Assembly: GCA_025506515.1 (NCBI GenBank)
Contig: CM046454.1
Span: 28,956,039-29,020,038 of the forward strand
Length of the DNA: 64,000 nt
Direction: 5' to 3'
Source: Flaveria trinervia
Lineage: Eukaryota; Streptophyta; Magnoliopsida; Asterales; Asteraceae
In this document: positions 1-10,444 of the stretch, in pieces
Layout: the number at the start of each line of letters is the position of its first letter
Numbering within the stretch: position 1 is the first letter of the stretch
Position numbers and translations under genes: made by a program
The notes under the pieces: model-generated
Databases searched by the model: none
Told to the model about the DNA's origin: nothing
The model's input: the letters and a program-made list of their open reading frames with translations, nothing else

Positions 1-372
1 GATCAAGTGGAAATGTTGATCAAGATTATCTCATCCGCATTTGTCAATGCGGATGAACAAGCAGAGATGCGGATCAAGACTTAGACTAGTTTCTGATGTA
101 ATAGGTCAGGGGTAGTTTAGTCATTTTGTAAAGGCATCTTGTCTTGTCTATAAATAGAATAGTTAATCTCGTACTGAGGTGACGGCTGATAGATAGAGAA
201 TTTTTGTTGTAATTATTCTTTGTAACTTATCACTTTCATATATCAATACAAACAGCATTTATGAGTAATTTTCTTGCTTGAATATTCTTTGATTGTTTGT
301 TTCCGCCACTCAATCATTGACTTGATTATCATATTCGATTCTCAGTAAGAATATCACTCTTACTCAAACCCA
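1..372 (+). mobile_element. copia-type LTR fragment
   Basis: This looks like the 3' part of an LTR. It has a TATA-like CTATAAATAGA at 149-159 and ends near AAACCCAGTCA at about 372, where sequence belonging to the gypsy LTR begins. It shares the words TCAATGCGGATGAACAA and similar flanking phrases with the decayed copia LTR near 29700, so I infer the same family. It would be an insertion (solo or truncated LTR) inside the 5' LTR of the gypsy element that follows. Its left end lies outside the window, so the target duplication cannot be checked. Confidence 0.4.
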
Positions 373-558
373 GTCACATATAAACAATTCTTTTGTAAAT
401 AGTTAAAGATTATGTATTGCTTAACAATAGTATTTTAAATGAAATGAATGGGTTTTTGATAAGTCATTTTCATAGCTTAAGTTTGTATAGTTATAATGTT
501 TAATGTTTTAACTGCTGTGATTGACCAACTGTGAGGTCTCTGGGAACGGGGCCTTACA
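373..558 (+). repeat. G1 5' LTR, 3' end
   Basis: The last ~185 bp of the 5' LTR. It is nearly identical to 15205-15386 at the end of the 3' LTR, including the terminal stretch that leads into GAGGCCTTACA or GGGGCCTTACA. The upstream part of this LTR is replaced by the copia-type LTR fragment. Confidence 0.85.
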
Positions 559-561
559 AGT

Positions 562-573
562 TGGTATCAGAGC
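562..573 (+). other. G1 primer binding site (tRNA-iMet)
   Basis: TGGTATCAGAGC, three bases after the LTR end, is complementary to the 3' end of plant initiator methionine tRNA, the usual primer for minus-strand DNA synthesis in plant gypsy and copia elements. Confidence 0.9.
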
Positions 574-911
574 TGAAGTTAAGAGAATTGGGTTAAAATA
601 AACTTTTTAAAACCTAAACTTAAACTGAAAATGGGACAAATGGAGGGATGTCAGCCGAGTAGCTACGTGTCATCAGGTATGTCTTTTCCTAATGTTAACG
701 GTATTATGTGCGCATGTTATTTGATTATGTGCTCTTAGTAGATTTAGATATTGATTAAGTCAGGATAGGAGATGCTTGGGGTGTGAAGAGTAAAGTAAGT
801 GGCTAATCAAAACTGGCCACTGTAATTAGGGACTTACTATACTTGACATAAACTGAGTATTACCTTGAATGACCGCGTTAGTGTTTGAATCTTATAGTGT
901 GCTTTTAGAGG

Positions 912-2181
912 ATGGATGGCGGTAGATCTTTAAAAGCCTCTCGTGGTGGAGGTAACGGTACTGCTCCACGACCCAAGAGAGGGAGACCCAAGTTGAGAAA
1001 GTGGTTCATGAAGAACCAGAGACCCCTCATCCGGAGGGTGGCGACGAGAGCGCTAATCTAAGAGCCTCAGTAAAAGAGGCTGTGGTGGAAGAGGTTCACC
1101 GGGTCATGCAGATGATTCTTCCATCTGTGGTGACTGAAGTGATCAAGGCCGTAAGGGATGGGGAAATAAAGGAGAGGAACAGGTCCTCAGGAGGACGGGA
1201 ACAACCAGACCCGGAAACGGTTCTCTCTGATGATGAGGAGGAGGAAGAAGAGGAGCCTGCACCGGAGGCGATCCGAGGCTGTAACTATGGGACGTTTATG
1301 AGATGCAAGCCCCCTACTTTCGACGGAAATGGCACAGCTGCATCTACTTACTGGTGGGTGAGGGAAATGGATGTTGTCCTCGATATCAGTGAATGCCATG
1401 AAGATCAGAAGGTGAAATTCGCTACCCACTCCTTTGTGGACTCGGCTTTGTGCTGGTGGGACAACATTGTCCAAGCCGAGGGTAGCAGGGCCATTGGAAG
1501 AATGAGGTGGCCTGAACTGAAAAAGTTGGTGATTGAGGAATTTTGTCCTCACTGAGAGATGGACAAGGTAGAAAGAGACTTCCTGCAGCTGGAGGCGGGA
1601 ATGATGACACACCAGCAGTTACCACCAAATTCAATGAAATGGCGCGGCTACTACCCGACCAAGTGACACCACTGTCACGAAAGATTAAAAGATACATCCA
1701 AGGGCTGCCGGCGGATATCCGTAGGCATATGATTGCCGCCCGGCCGAGCACTTTCAGGTCGGCGATTGACTTGGTTGGCAGATTATACGATGAGCGCGAG
1801 GTGGTAGTGACTGAGGTGGATAAGAAGGATGGTGGTAGCCGAAACTAGAATGGGAAATGGTTCGGGCGTGGTAGAACTGCTCCAAACAAGAAGGTGGCAA
1901 AGGTGGGTGACCGACATCTGGTCATATCTGGATCAAAGCTGAGGAGGTGTGACAAATGTGGAAGGGAGCATACTGGTGAGTGCAGGATTGGGATGAATGT
2001 ATGCTTCAGGTGTGGCCAGCCTGGCCATATCGCTAGAGACTGTAAGAAGCCAAGGGCGGAGAGCTCTGGAGCAGAGAAGAAGAAGCCGGAGGAAGGAGGG
2101 CAGAGGGCAAGTGCTAGAGCTTACACTATGACCCGGAGGAAGCAAGAGCTGATCCCGATGTTGTGTCAGGTATGTTTCTAG
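912..2181 (+). pseudogene. G1 gag (broken)
   Basis: A gag-like start, ATG at 912 (MDGGRS), is followed by a frameshift near 990. The capsid region then reads to a TGA at 1553-1555, directly before EMDKVERDFLQ. After another frameshift near 1615 it continues (TKFNEMARLLPDQVTPL) to a TAG at 1846-1848. The nucleocapsid end, 1894-2181, has a classical zinc knuckle, CFRCGQPGHIARDC (CX2CX4HX4C), preceded by CDKCGREHTGEC. G3 carries the same protein as one 405-codon frame without these lesions, which is how they were placed. Gag would coat and package the element RNA; this copy cannot make it whole. Confidence 0.85.
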
Positions 2182-2815
2182 TAAACCAAACTTGTGCCTC
2201 TATATTGTTTGATTCTGACGCTAGTAGGAGTTTTATTTCCACTACTTTCTGTGCTAAGTTGCATGTTAGTAGTAACAAGGTCAGTGCACCATTTGATGTA
2301 GAAACTACTATTGGTAAGTCCACTAGAATTACTGATGTGATAGAGGACTGTGCCATAGAACTAGAAGGTCATAGGTTTGCTGCTAGGTTACACATGATAC
2401 CCCTAGGTGGATTTGATGTAGTATTAGGGATGGACTGGTTAGCAACCTATGAAGCAAACATCGTGTGTACCAAGAAGATGATTCGATTAGTTGCGTCCGA
2501 TGGGAGTTTGGTTACGATTTATGGAGATCGCGTCACGACGATCCCGAAAGGATTTCGATGGCGGTGGTGGGAAAGTGCATGAGGCGTGGATGTAGTGCCT
2601 ACTTGGCCTACATAAAGGATGTGGACGCGCCAACACCACAACTATCCGATGTACCAGTTGTGTGTGACTTTCCAAACGTATTCCCGAAAGACTTACCCGG
2701 CGTGCCACTGGATCGCGAGATTGAGTTCCAAATTGATTTGATACTAGGTGCTCAACTCGTTGCCAAAGCACCGTATCGGTTAGCTCCCACGAAAATGAAA
2801 GAACTAATGGAGTAG
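2163..2815 (+). pseudogene. G1 aspartic protease region
   Basis: Retropepsin-like segment. The active-site triad, normally D-S/T-G, reads D-S-D (codons 2211-2219, in ILFDSDASRSF), so the invariant glycine is lost; G3 keeps DSG at the same place. The later motif VVLGMDWLATYEANIVC is typical of plant gypsy proteases. A one-base loss near 2550 moves the frame, and the linker to reverse transcriptase (VPVVCDFPNVFPKDLPG) is read in another frame to a TAG at 2813-2815. Confidence 0.8.
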
Positions 2816-3574
2816 TTGCAAGAGCTGCTCGATAAGGGGTTCATTAGACCGAGTATCTCTCCCTGGGGTGCTCCGGTCCTGTTTGTGAAGAAGAAAGACG
2901 GTAGTATGAGGATGTGCATTGACTACCGAGAGCTGAACAAGTTGATGGTGAAGAACCGATACCCCCTACCAAGAATAGATGATCTGTTTGACCAGCTCCA
3001 AGGTGCCAATTGGTTTTCAAGGATAGATCTTCGATCTGGTTACCATCAACTGAAGGTGAAAGAACAGGATATCCCTAACATAGCTTTTCGCACGCGCTAC
3101 GGTCACTATGAATTTCTTGTTATGTCATTTGGCCTGACCAATGCGCCAGCTTCTTTTATGGACTTGATGAATCGAGTGTGTCGTCCAATGTTAGATAAAT
3201 CAGTGACTGTGTTTATCGAAGATATCCTGATTTATTCGAAAAGCGAGAAAGAGCATGCCGATCACATTCGGGAGCTGTTAAAGACCTTAAGAAGGGAGAA
3301 GTTGTATGTCAAATTCTCCAAGTGCGTGTTCTGGTTACACGAAGTTCAATTCTTGGGTCACATGATAAATCCCGAGGGGATTATGGTAGACCTTGCTAAG
3401 GTGGAGGCTATGATGCAATGGAAGTCTCCAAAGACGCCATCCGAGATTCGTAGTTTCTTGGGGTTGGCGGGGTACTATCGAAGGTTCATTCAGGACTTTT
3501 CCAAGATTGCTTCTCCACTGACCAAGTTGACTCGAAAGGATGTAAAGTTTACATGGGGTCAAGCTAAAGAATAG
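2816..3574 (+). pseudogene. G1 reverse transcriptase
   Basis: Reverse transcriptase domain of Ty3/gypsy type: LLDKGFIRPSISPWGAPVLF, MCIDYRELN, NRYPLPRIDDLFDQLQGA, DLRSGYHQL, FGLTNAPASF. The catalytic motif, normally F/Y-x-D-D, reads F-I-E-D (Glu codon 3218-3220), so one catalytic aspartate is replaced; G3 has F-I-D-D. The frame ends at a TAG (3572-3574) after GQAKE, a stop also present in G3. Expected role: copying element RNA to DNA in the virus-like particle. Judged dead here. Confidence 0.9.
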
Positions 3575-3904
3575 GCGTTCGAGGAGCTAAAGGTAAGGTT
3601 GACTCAAGCTCCTGTCTTGTCGTTACCCGAAGGAAGCGAGGATTTGGTAGTATACTCAGATGCTTCTTACTTAGGGTTGGGGTGCGTATTAATGCAAAGG
3701 GGGAAGGTTATAGCCTATGCATCCCGACAGCTGAAAGTTCATGAGGTCAACTACCCTACTCATGACCTGGAGCTAGCAGCTGTGGTCTTTGCGCTAAAGA
3801 TTTGGAGGCACTATCTGTACGGGACGAAGTGCACCATTTTCACGGGCCACAAGAGCTTGAAGTACTTCTTCGAGCAAAAGGATTTGAACATGAGGCAGAG
3901 GTGA
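3575..3904 (+). pseudogene. G1 RNase H domain
   Basis: Continues the polyprotein after the 3572-3574 stop: TQAPVLSLPEGSEDLVVYSD with the first catalytic Asp, then VIAYASRQLKVHEVNYPTHD and LELAAVVFALKIWRHYLYG. It ends at TGA 3902-3904 after LNMRQR, where other copies read on into WLEL. RNase H would remove the RNA strand during reverse transcription. The same TGA is in G3. Confidence 0.85.
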
Positions 3905-4968
3905 TGGTTGGAGCTTATAAAGGATTATGATTGCGAGATCCATTACCATCCGGGCAAAGCCAACGTGGTGGCCGATGCTCTTAGCCGGAAGGAGAGGCCC
4001 GAGCCGATTCGGGTGAAAACATACCAACTAATCATGACTTCTAATGTAATGAAGTAGGTCAAGGAGTTTCAGGATGAGGCATTAAAAGAAGATAATCTAA
4101 ACTCTGAAAGAATAAGAGGCCTGGTTGGGGAATTGAGTGAAAACAAACTTGGTGTTAAAACTCGATTTGGACGGGTGTGGATTCCTCGTTTCGAGGATCT
4201 ACGTGTGAGGATTATGGATGAAGCTCACAAGACTCAATACTCCATTCATCCTGGTGCCACAAAGATGTATCAAGACATGAAGAAAGATTATTGGTGGCCG
4301 GGTATGAAATGTGACGTGGCGGAGTATGTGAGTAAGTGTCTTACTTGCTTGCAAGTGAAGGCGGAACATCAAAAGTCGTGGTCTTTGCACTAAAGATTTG
4401 GAGGCACTATCTGTACAGGACAAAGTGCACCATTTTCACTAACCATAAGAGCTTGAAGTACTTCTTCGAGCAGAAGGATCTGAACATGAGGCAGAGGCGA
4501 TAGTTGGAGCTTATCAAAGATTATAATTGCGAGATCCATTACCATCCAGGCAAGGCCAACGTGGTGGCTGATGCTCTTAGCCGAAAAGAGAGGCCCGAGC
4601 CGGTTCGGGTGAAAGCGTACCAACTGACCATGACCTCTGATGTAATGAAGCAAGTCAAGGAGTTTCAGGATGAGGCATTAAAAGAAGATCATCTAAACTC
4701 TGAAAGGATGAGAGGTCTGGTTGGGGAATTGGGTGAAAACACACTCGGTGTTAAAACTCGATTTGGACGGGTGTGGATTCCTTGTTTTGGGGATCTACGT
4801 GTGAGGATTCTGGATGAAGCTCACAAGACTCGATACTCCATTCATCCTGGTGCCACGAAGATGTATCAAGATATGAAGAAAGATTATTAGTGGCCGGGTA
4901 TGAAGCGTGACGTGGAGTATATGAGTAAGTGCCTTACTTGTTTACAAGTGAAGACAGAACATCAAAAG
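3782..4968 (+). repeat. G1 internal duplication (RNase H end to integrase zinc domain)
   Basis: Copy A (3782-4375) and copy B (4378-4968) cover the same stretch, from AVVFALKIW of RNase H to the integrase zinc-binding region ending EHQK. They differ at many scattered sites. Copy B has TNHKSL where A has the rare TGHKSL, and CAA where A has a TAG (4055-4057). Copy A matches G3; copy B matches the usual sequence better. The two halves therefore come from different element lineages rather than from a fresh tandem duplication. Confidence 0.85.
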
Positions 4969-5241
4969 CCGTATGGGAAGATCCAACCTTTGGATATACC
5001 GGAATGGAAGTGGGAGCACATCACCATGGATTTCATTATAAAGCTACCACGTACTCCAAAGGGGTACGATGCCATATGGGTGATTGTTGACCACTTGACG
5101 AAGAGTGCTTACTTCCTACTGATCCGCGAGACATATTCATTCGAGAGGTTGGTTGACCTGTTCATCAAGGAGATTGTAACTTGTCATGGTGTGCCGGTGT
5201 CCATTGTGTCTGATCGTGACACTTGTCATGGTGTGCCGGTG
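4378..5241 (+). pseudogene. G1 integrase, C-terminally truncated
   Basis: After copy B of the RNase H end (TAG at 4501-4503) comes the integrase zinc domain: HKTRYSIHPGATKMYQ with the two His, and CLTCLQVK with the two Cys, with another TAG at 4888-4890. The catalytic core follows with the first Asp in HITMDFIIKLPRT and the second in IVSDRD. It breaks at about 5220 inside the core, where a short duplicated piece joins directly to LTR sequence. The third catalytic residue (the Glu of the usual DGQSERTIQ motif), the C-terminal domain and any chromodomain are missing. Confidence 0.85.
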
Positions 5242-5925
5242 ACGAATAGTGCCCATGCGACCAAGTGGCTCATGCGCCTAAGTGTCCATGCATCCGAATT
5301 ATCCATGCGTCTAAGTGTTTATACGCACAAATAGTGCCCATGCGCCTAAATAGTTCATGTGCCTAAAATGAAAGATGCTTAAGTGTGTGCTGATGCGCCT
5401 ACATAGTGATGAAACGCCCGAACAGGGCTCATGCGCCCAAATAGTTCCTATGCGCCTAAGCACTTAGAAATTTTTACAGAATTTTCTGGGAGTCTGTGCT
5501 TTAGGGTTTTGACCAAGGTTGACTAAGGGCTTATTAATGATGATGTTTCATGCATGATATGATTACTTATGATTATTCCTTATTATTGTTATTGCTATTA
5601 TTATTACTTATAGTATGTGACTTTATGTGGTATGTTATTATCGTAACGTAAAGTATATCGTAATAATAAAGTGAAAGAGCAATAAAGAAAAGAAGAGGAA
5701 CATTAATGAAAATGTTAACAAGTCTTGCAAGCTTACAGGAGGTACACGACCATGTTGTCGTTAGCTCAACTGTGTTGCGGGTTAGCTACCCTATTATGCA
5801 CACAGGGTCAATCAGTTGAGATTGGCAGGACCTTTGTAGTGTGTCCTGGGTGATTGGGTTGGCCTTGTACATAGTACACAGAACCCTTTCGAGGGATACA
5901 TTTGACCCTTTCGGGGGATATAGTT
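5242..5925 (+). repeat. G1 3' LTR, part 1 (5'-truncated)
   Basis: Matches the reverse complement of the G3 LTR from about 48972 downward. It first holds ~20-bp degenerate units with a core of CATGCGCC (5245-5460), then AT-rich sequence, then two units of the CCCTTTCGAGGG repeat (5885-5920). It is interrupted at 5925 by G2. The first ~0.8 kb of a normal LTR of this family is absent. Confidence 0.85.
5921..5925. repeat. G2 target site duplication, left (TAGTT)
   Basis: TAGTT flanks G2 at 5921-5925 and again at 14758-14762. A perfect 5-bp duplication is the expected gypsy integration footprint and defines the ends of G2 exactly. Confidence 0.95.
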
Positions 5926-8488
5926 TGTCACACCCCCGCTAAGAGTGGAATCACGGGGATGTAACGAGACGGAAATCGTCATAACACATGGTAAGCGATA
6001 GAGATGCAATAATAATAATGATGACAAGCGTGTCATGACAACACCCGACAACAAGGGGACTTGTGTCGTGTTTAGTCAGTATTCACGACAACATAGCCAT
6101 AAGCATAAATATGATATAAGATAAACATAGATAATAACATTGTATGCAATTCCCACAACCCGGAACAAGTTACAAAGTGTAATGTTGTTTGAAACAGATA
6201 CAACAATTGTTTTCAAAATGACAAGTTTAGCCCGGAAATGCATCCTAGGGTCTCCACTAAGGTAGCACACCTAGAACCTCAGCTAGCATGATCACCTGAA
6301 AAGATATGCTCAAAATGGTCAACAAAATTGTTGGTGAGCTCGCAGGTTTAAAAGTAAATAAGTAATGATGCTGTATAAAGTTGTTGCAGAATACCGTGCA
6401 TACAGTTATAAGCAAGCAAAATCACATGACAAGAGCTTTACAACCAAACCTAACGACGTACACAAAGAATCTTCTCGGAATATATTCACCAAAGGCATGT
6501 TCCTGGCTTTTGTTGGTACTAACTAGTATACCAACACGAGGGTGGGGGTGTCAACCCAGTAGTACTACCAATACCTATCCGTCGGTTCCCACACTGGAAT
6601 TAAATGGTTGTAAGAAAGAACCACAAAGCAGACTCAAGCATGTATCAGATAAGTACCCACAAAACAGTAGCACGTTGATTCAAAGTATGTAAATTGTATG
6701 TATGTTGTACAACATAGAAAACGGGCGAGCATACTTTTCCCCCATGTTTGTAAATGTTTGTAAAGTAGTATAAGCATAAAAGGGGCCACGAAACTTACAT
6801 GTTAAGTGGTAAGTATGAATGATCAAGATTCCCAACAGTTGAATGCAATGAACAGTCAAACACCTATTGACAGTTATTGTTAAGCATTAATGACGTGTAT
6901 AAAGTGTATAGTAATGTTGGTCAGTTCGGGTTGTATCGGTTCGGTCGTGGGTAGCACACACACAAGCGGACACACGTATCAGATCTTATGTAGATCCAAG
7001 TACTAAGAGTAGTCGTATTGCTTATGACATCCGTGTAAAGATCTCATTATTATGAAAGATAGCACTTGTTAAGTATTTGGAGTTCCAAATGGGTTGTCGA
7101 TACTTGTAAAATGTTAGGTTGATTTCAATTGAAATAGTATGTGCATGTTGATAGCGTTGACTTTAATCTTTGTGGTCAAGCAATGACACTTTTACTGATG
7201 TTACCTTATCATCATCATACGTTCAAGAGGAAATTCACACTCAACATCATCAGTCACACAACAGGACCAGACGCTCGACTCAATGCTCCATTCGTACGAA
7301 TCAACCTTCAATCGTACAAATCAGCTTCATTGGTGCGATTGAACCTTCATTCGTACGACTGGCATTCAGTCGTACCACACAACACTCAATCGCACGACTT
7401 AACCTCCATACGCACGAATCAACATTCATTTGTACGAATCAGCTTCATTCGTAAGACTGAACCTTCATTCGTACGATTGGCCTTCAGTCGTGCGATACAC
7501 GCACAGTCACATGCATTCATTCACCCGTATTGACTCAATCGCGCACATACTCATCCGCATTGACTCAATCGCACACACATTTATTCGATCGCACGACTCA
7601 GTCGCATGACATTCCCAGTCGCACGACTCAGTCGCTCGAATGACACAATCGCATGACTCAGTCGCACGACTCACCCAGTCGCACGGCTCAGTCGCATGAC
7701 AGACCCAGTCGACTGAACTGCAGGTTCGCGACTGCTGAAGTGTAGAGCAGCCTTCGGCTGCCCCAAGCACGGGTTTTACACAACAAGGACTTCCAGAATC
7801 ACACAACAAACACACACGAACAAGAAGCACACGTAGAAAGTCATCACACACACCCACACGACCTCTTGTGTTCGAGTTGACCCAAACACCCGAAACCCTA
7901 GAAATGGACAGCAGTAAAACGAGCAAGAAATGGACAACCAAGGTCGTCTACCTGCAAGGATGGAATAGACTAAGTTGTAGGTGAAGTCTAGACGATGAAA
8001 ACGTGACCAAACGGGGCGTTTTTGGTGCTAAGAAGAAAATGTGAAGTGGAGAAGAAGATGATGAAGAAGAAATGGAGAGAATGAAGAAAATGGCTGGGAA
8101 TGAGGTTTTTATACCCATCCCAGGTTTGCAAAATGTCAATTTTAGTCCCTGCACTTAGCCCCGAGTTTCCAAAGTTTGCTTCAGTTGAAAACGACTTTAA
8201 AATGTTCGTTGTATTAAGGTTAAAAGCGTGTTTAATGGTAATGATAGCTTAAAATGGTTTTATTAATGACAATGGTTATAATTAAAAATGATATATTTGG
8301 TGGTAATGGTGATGAAATTTATAAAAGGTTTATGCTTAACACACGTTCACGGAGAAAGTACAGGCACAAGTGTAATTAAGCAAACATGACTCCTTAAAGC
8401 AGGAGTTCATGAAGAAGAGGAAGAATAATTAAAATAATTCTATGCTTAATTATGTCGTTCGACAGACCTTAAGGTGACGGATGTCACA
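5926..8488 (-). repeat. G2 3' LTR
   Basis: A complete 2563-bp LTR, TG...CA on both strands. It holds a long array of ~20-bp palindrome-bearing repeats (7287-7715). It is followed by a purine-rich tract in element orientation (AACTGGGGGATAC, complement of 8489-8501), the usual second-strand primer. Confidence 0.9.
7287..7715. repeat. ~20-bp palindromic repeats in G2 LTR
   Basis: Degenerate tandem units of about 20 bp centred on palindromes such as TTCGTACGAA, alternating with variants TCGCACGA and AGTCGCATGA. They pass from a CGTACGA-rich half (7287-7500) to a CGCACGACTCAGT-rich half (7530-7715). The same array recurs in the other LTR (13555-13979). Long ORFs across it on both strands are a by-product of the periodic sequence and are not annotated as genes. 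Confidence 0.85.
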
Positions 8489-8499
8489 GTATCCCCCAG

Positions 8500-9210
8500 T
8501 TGAGAGAATTTCGTCCCGAAATTCGGCTGGAGTTAGGTCCAAGAGTATCATCCACGAATAGGTGTGGGTATTTGAGTTTCATTTGATCTTCCCGTTCCTA
8601 TGTAAACTTTGGCCCTCGCTTTGAATTCCACCTTACGCGAACAATTGGTATTCTACTGCGCTTCAACTGTTTGACCTTACGATCCATGATCTCAACGGGT
8701 TCCTCAATAAAATGAAGCTTTTCGTCGATTGATATCCTATATTGGTACGTGAAGTGATTCGTCAGCCAAACACTTCTTGAGGTTCGACCCATGGAAAGTA
8801 TCATGCACACCGTTGAGTTCTTGTGGTAACCTTAATCGGTAAGCTACTGGACCAATTCTTTCTGTAATCTCGAATGGTCCAATGTATCTTGGGGCTAACT
8901 TCCCTTTCTTTCCAAACCGAACAACTCCTTTCCAAGGAGAGACTTTGAGTAACACTTGGTCCTCAACGTTGAATTCTAGAGGCTTCCGACGATTGTCGGC
9001 ATAGCTCTTTTGGCGATCTCTAGCGGCTTTCAGTCTATCTTGATTTGGAAGATCTTGTCGGTTGTTTCTTGAATGATCTCTGGGCCTGTTAACTGACTTC
9101 ACCAATCTCGGCCCAACAAACGGGTGATCTACACTTCCTTCCGTACAACGATTCGAACGGAGCACACCCAATGCTGGTATGGTAGTTGTTATTGTAAGAG
9201 AACTCAATCA
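8500..9210 (-). pseudogene. G2 integrase C-terminus and chromodomain-like tail
   Basis: Reads DRLKAARDRQKSYADNRRKP, then the DNA-binding module VLLKVSPWKGVVRFGKKGKL and YIGPFEITERIGPVAYRL. In other frames it continues as NLKKCLADESLHVPI and then IDEKLHFIEEPVEIMDRKVK with VRVRWNSKRGPKFTW (8598-8810). The last block is the chromodomain-like end of chromoviruses, thought to steer integration to certain chromatin. At least one frameshift separates the blocks near 8740. Confidence 0.8.
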
Positions 9211-9924
9211 ATGGCAAATGAGTATCCCAACTACCACCAAAGTTGATTACACACGCTCTCAGCATGTCTTCTAGCGTTTGTATGGTTCGTTCACTTTGGC
9301 CATCTGTTTGAGAGTGATAGGCGGTACTCATATCTAATCGAGTGCCCATCGCTTTCTGTAGTGTCTGCCAAAATCGTGAAGTGAATCGGCCGTCACGGTC
9401 GGATATGATTGACACCGGCACTCCATGTCTTGTCACGACCTCTTTTATCTACAATCTCGCCAATTTGTCCATCTTGTAGTCTTCTCGGATTGGAAAGAAG
9501 TGTGCTGATTTCGTCATTCGATCCACTACGACCCATATCGAGTCATGCCCGTTGCTCGCTCGAGGGAGTTTGGTGATGAAATCCATGGCTATGTTCTCCC
9601 ATTTCCATTCGGGAATCTCAGGTTGTTGTAACAGTCCCGATGGTTTCTGATGTTCAGCTTTAACTTCCGAGCATGTCAAGCATCTGTTGACGTACATGGC
9701 AATGTCTTTCTTCATGCCTGGCCTTTGAGATCGTGGTACATCTTGTCTGCGCCAAGATGAATAGAATATCGCGTCTTGTGAGCTTCATCCATGACCAAGG
9801 TACGTACACCTCCCCACTTGGGTACCCATATACGGTCCATGAAGTACTGTACATCGTCGTCCTTGCACATCAGTTGTTTATCCAACCCTCGGAATTCTTC
9901 TCCCACAAGGTTTTCTTCTTTCAA
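9089..9924 (-). pseudogene. G2 integrase core and zinc domain
   Basis: Zinc-binding part: HKTRYSIHLGADKMYHDLK (His pair) and CLTCSEVKAEHQKP (Cys pair), with a frameshift between them near 9715. Core: IAMDFITKLPRA (first Asp), IISDRDGRFTSRFW (second Asp) and DGQSERTIQTLEDML (catalytic Glu). A TAG near 9447 separates MDKLARL from MTRHGVPVS. All three D,D,E residues are present but split over several frames. Integrase would join element DNA into the host chromosome. Confidence 0.85.
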
Positions 9925-9939
9925 CGCCTCACTTTATGC

Positions 9940-10440
9940 AATTTGGATCTGAGCTTTCAAATTTGTTTGAATGGTCAATCCAAAGCTCGAGCACGAAGTG
10001 GTTTCACGCGTTCTTTGCGGCTTAGAGCATCAGCCACCACATTAGCTTTCCCCGGATGATACCGGATTTCACAATCATAGTCACTAAGAAGCTCTACCCA
10101 GCGTCGCTGTGGCATATTGAGTTCCTTCTGATCCAGAATATGTTGAAGGCTTTTATGATCTATGTAGATGATGCATTTGGTTCCATACAGGTAATGCCTC
10201 CATATTTTGAATGCGAATACTACAGCGCCCAACTCAAGATCGTGAGTTGTGTAGTTCTTTTTGTGCACCTTAAGTTGTCGTGAAGCGTAGGCAATCACCT
10301 TATCTTTCTGCATTAGTACACATCCCATCCCTTGATGCGAAGCATCACAGTATACCACAAAATCGTCAGTCCCGTCTGGGAGGGACAATACTGGGGCATT
10401 ACACAGCTTATCTTTTAGTGTTTGGAACACTTGTTCTTGT
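9940..10440 (-). pseudogene. G2 RNase H domain
   Basis: LCNAPVLSLPDGTDDFVVYC with the first catalytic Asp and DASHQGMGCVLMQ, then VIAYASRQLKVHKKNYTTHD, LELGAVVFAFKIWRHYLYG and CIIYIDHKSLQHILDQKELN. The reading frame at 9975-10430 is open for 151 codons and runs into the RNase H-integrase linker, YHPGKANVVADALSRKERVK. Confidence 0.85.
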
Positions 10441-10444
10441 GCCT

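Noticed and set aside
7141..7941. Frames of 94-144 codons on both strands, repeated at 13418-14208
   Set aside because: They cross the ~20-bp repeat array of the G2 LTR and repeat with it; codon content reflects the periodic DNA, with no domain seen.
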